Origin: Paracoccaceae bacterium
GTDB lineage: Bacteria > Pseudomonadota > Alphaproteobacteria > Rhodobacterales > Rhodobacteraceae
Direction: 5' to 3'
DNA: 64,000 nt
NCBI GenBank assembly: GCA_030148005.1
Contig: JASBUI010000018.1
Location: 1-64,000, forward strand
Made by a program: the position numbers and the translations under genes. A model generated the notes under the pieces. The model searched no databases. It had not been told where the DNA came from and worked only from the letters and a program-made list of their open reading frames with translations. Of the stretch, positions 62,838 to 64,000 are shown in pieces; the first letter of the stretch is position 1; each line of letters begins with the position of its first letter.

Positions 62838-64000
62838 ATGCTCAGACGCAAGTTCGATAAATCCAAACTTCCAAGCCGCCATGTAACGGAAGGTCCGGCG
62901 CGGGCTCCGCATCGGTCGTATTATTACGCCATGGGCATCTCTGAGGAAGAAATTCATCAGCCTTTCGTTGGTGTTGCGACCTGTTGGAACGAGGCTGCGC
63001 CTTGCAACATCGCGCTGAACCGGCAGGCCCAAGCGGTCAAGCTTGGCGTCAAGGGGCAGGGCGGCACGCCGCGCGAGTTCACCACAATCACCGTCACCGA
63101 CGGCATCGCCATGGGCCACGAGGGGATGCGTTCGTCGCTGGCCAGCCGCGAGGCAATCGTCGATTCCGTCGAACTTACCATGCGCGGGCACAGCTATGAC
63201 GCGCTTGTCGGGCTTGCGGGCTGCGACAAATCCCTGCCGGGGATGATGATGGCAATGGTCCGTCTGAACGTCCCGTCGGTCTTTATCTACGGCGGTTCGA
63301 TCCTTCCGGGCCGGCTGAACGGCAAGGATGTGACCGTTCAGGACGTCTTTGAGGCCGTGGGCCAGCATCAGGCTGGCAACATGACGACTTGTGAGCTTGA
63401 AAAGCTGGAAGCGGTTGCCTGTCCTTCGGCCGGTGCCTGCGGCGGGCAGTTCACCGCCAACACCATGGCCTGCGTCAGTGAGGCGATCGGCCTTGCCCTG
63501 CCAAACTCGGCCGGTGCGCCTGCGCCTTATGAAAGCCGCGACCAATACGCGATTGCCTCGGGCGAGGCGGTGATGGATCTGATTGAAAAGAACATCCGCG
63601 CCCGCGACATTGTCACCCGCAAAGCGCTTGAGAACGCAGCGCGCGTGGTTGCCTGCACGGGTGGTTCGACAAACGCCGGTCTGCACCTTCCTGCGATTGC
63701 GCATGAGGCGGGCATCGACTTTTTCCTCGACGATGTTTGCGACATTTTCCGCGAGACGCCCTATTTCGTCGATCTCAAGCCCGGCGGCGCCTATGTGGCC
63801 AAGGATCTGTACGAAGCGGGCGGTGTGCCCGTTGTCATGAAAGAGCTACGCAAGGCGGGCCTTGTGCATGAGGATTGTCTGACCGTCACCGGCAAGACCA
63901 TTGGCGAAGAGTTGGACATCGTCACGCGTGAGGCCGACGGCCGCGTCATCTATCCCTCTGCCACGCCAATTTCGAAAACCGGCGGTGTTGTCGGTCTGAA
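62838..64000 (+). CDS. ilvD: dihydroxy-acid dehydratase, N-terminal part (window edge)
   Basis: 387 codons of the usual roughly 575-610; the gene runs off the window. GGGAGG lies six bases before the ATG. It forms 2-oxo acids in isoleucine and valine synthesis and feeds the leucine branch encoded by leuC/D/B. Iron-sulfur cysteines in [11 protein letters not shown] (C49, C56), GLAGCDKS and CPSAGACGG. The sequence begins [20 protein letters not shown], a clear IlvD start. Confidence 0.97.
   Translation, partial: MLRRKFDKSKLPSRHVTEGPARAPHRSYYYAMGISEEEIHQPFVGVATCWNEAAPCNIALNRQAQAVKLGVKGQGGTPREFTTITVTDGIAMGHEGMRSSLASREAIVDSVELTMRGHSYDALVGLAGCDKSLPGMMMAMVRLNVPSVFIYGGSILPGRLNGKDVTVQDVFEAVGQHQAGNMTTCELEKLEAVACPSAGACGGQFTANTMACVSEAIGLALPNSAGAPAPYESRDQYAIASGEAVMDLIEKNIRARDIVTRKALENAARVVACTGGSTNAGLHLPAIAHEAGIDFFLDDVCDIFRETPYFVDLKPGGAYVAKDLYEAGGVPVVMKELRKAGLVHEDCLTVTGKTIGEELDIVTREADGRVIYPSATPISKTGGVVGL

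Noticed and set aside
62766-63704. 312-codon minus-strand open frame
   Set aside because: It is antisense to the clear ilvD coding sequence and has no ribosome site or family features.

Overview
The window is a stretch of an alphaproteobacterial chromosome, most likely from Rhodobacteraceae (Roseobacter/Rhodobacter group). The evidence is the high GC content with strong G/C third positions, the gene neighbourhoods (serC-serA, rsfS-rlmH-gpmI-envC-ctpA, accD-folC), RSEAV-type asparaginase of the Rhizobium etli kind, class III formaldehyde dehydrogenase with S-formylglutathione hydrolase, an Irr-type iron box, LexA boxes of the alphaproteobacterial GTTC-N7-GTTC type, and abundant Hint-domain proteins. 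There is no phage, integrase, insertion sequence, CRISPR array or rRNA. One tRNA (Pro, CGG) is present. Almost all of the window is core genome, densely packed on both strands.

Layout. 0-6 kb: serA start, serC and divergent serB (serine synthesis), asparaginase with a small coiled-coil membrane protein, an IalB-family secreted protein, rlmN. 6-8 kb: a TadG-like/TadE-like pilus-associated pair. 8-17.8 kb: LOG-family protein, threonine dehydratase-like enzyme, dapD and dapE (lysine/peptidoglycan), a glutamate-receptor-like channel, two adjacent Hint-domain proteins, GNAT and DUF2064 proteins. 17.8-26.3 kb: tspO, idi, cytochrome c, RNase R, MltB-type lytic transglycosylase, dnaE2. 26.4-33.7 kb: rppH, then a minus-strand operon rsfS-rlmH-gpmI-envC-ctpA, and an MscS channel. 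34-41.3 kb: leuC, leuD and leuB interleaved with an unusual two-domain esterase, a membrane protein and an endonuclease/phosphatase-fold protein. 41-49.5 kb: a soluble chemoreceptor-tip protein, transporters, tRNA-Pro, asd, carbonic anhydrase, M17 aminopeptidase, NlpC/P60 peptidase. 49.5-64 kb: possible small RNA, imuB, formaldehyde oxidation genes, TetR regulator, iron exporter mbfA, AEC transporter, HAD, ornithine cyclodeaminase-like protein, zapE, folC-accD, a CPBP protease and the start of ilvD.

Themes. Amino-acid synthesis dominates (ser, dap/asd, leu, ilvD). SOS mutagenesis genes are present but the usual imuA-imuB-dnaE2 cassette is split: imuB and dnaE2 lie about 23 kb apart, each behind a LexA-type site, with no imuA in between or beside them, and DnaE2 lacks its C-terminal OB part. 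Formaldehyde detoxification (adhI, fghA) brackets a TetR gene, an Irr-box-controlled mbfA and a carrier. I found no clear multi-gene system of an entirely new kind; the most unusual single items are the receptor-channel with a non-potassium filter, the leu-embedded SGNH plus alpha/beta-hydrolase fusion, the tandem Hint proteins (one degenerate), a coupled 14-codon leader ORF before rsfS, an orphan structured RNA at 49.64-49.73 kb and a short repeated intergenic element.
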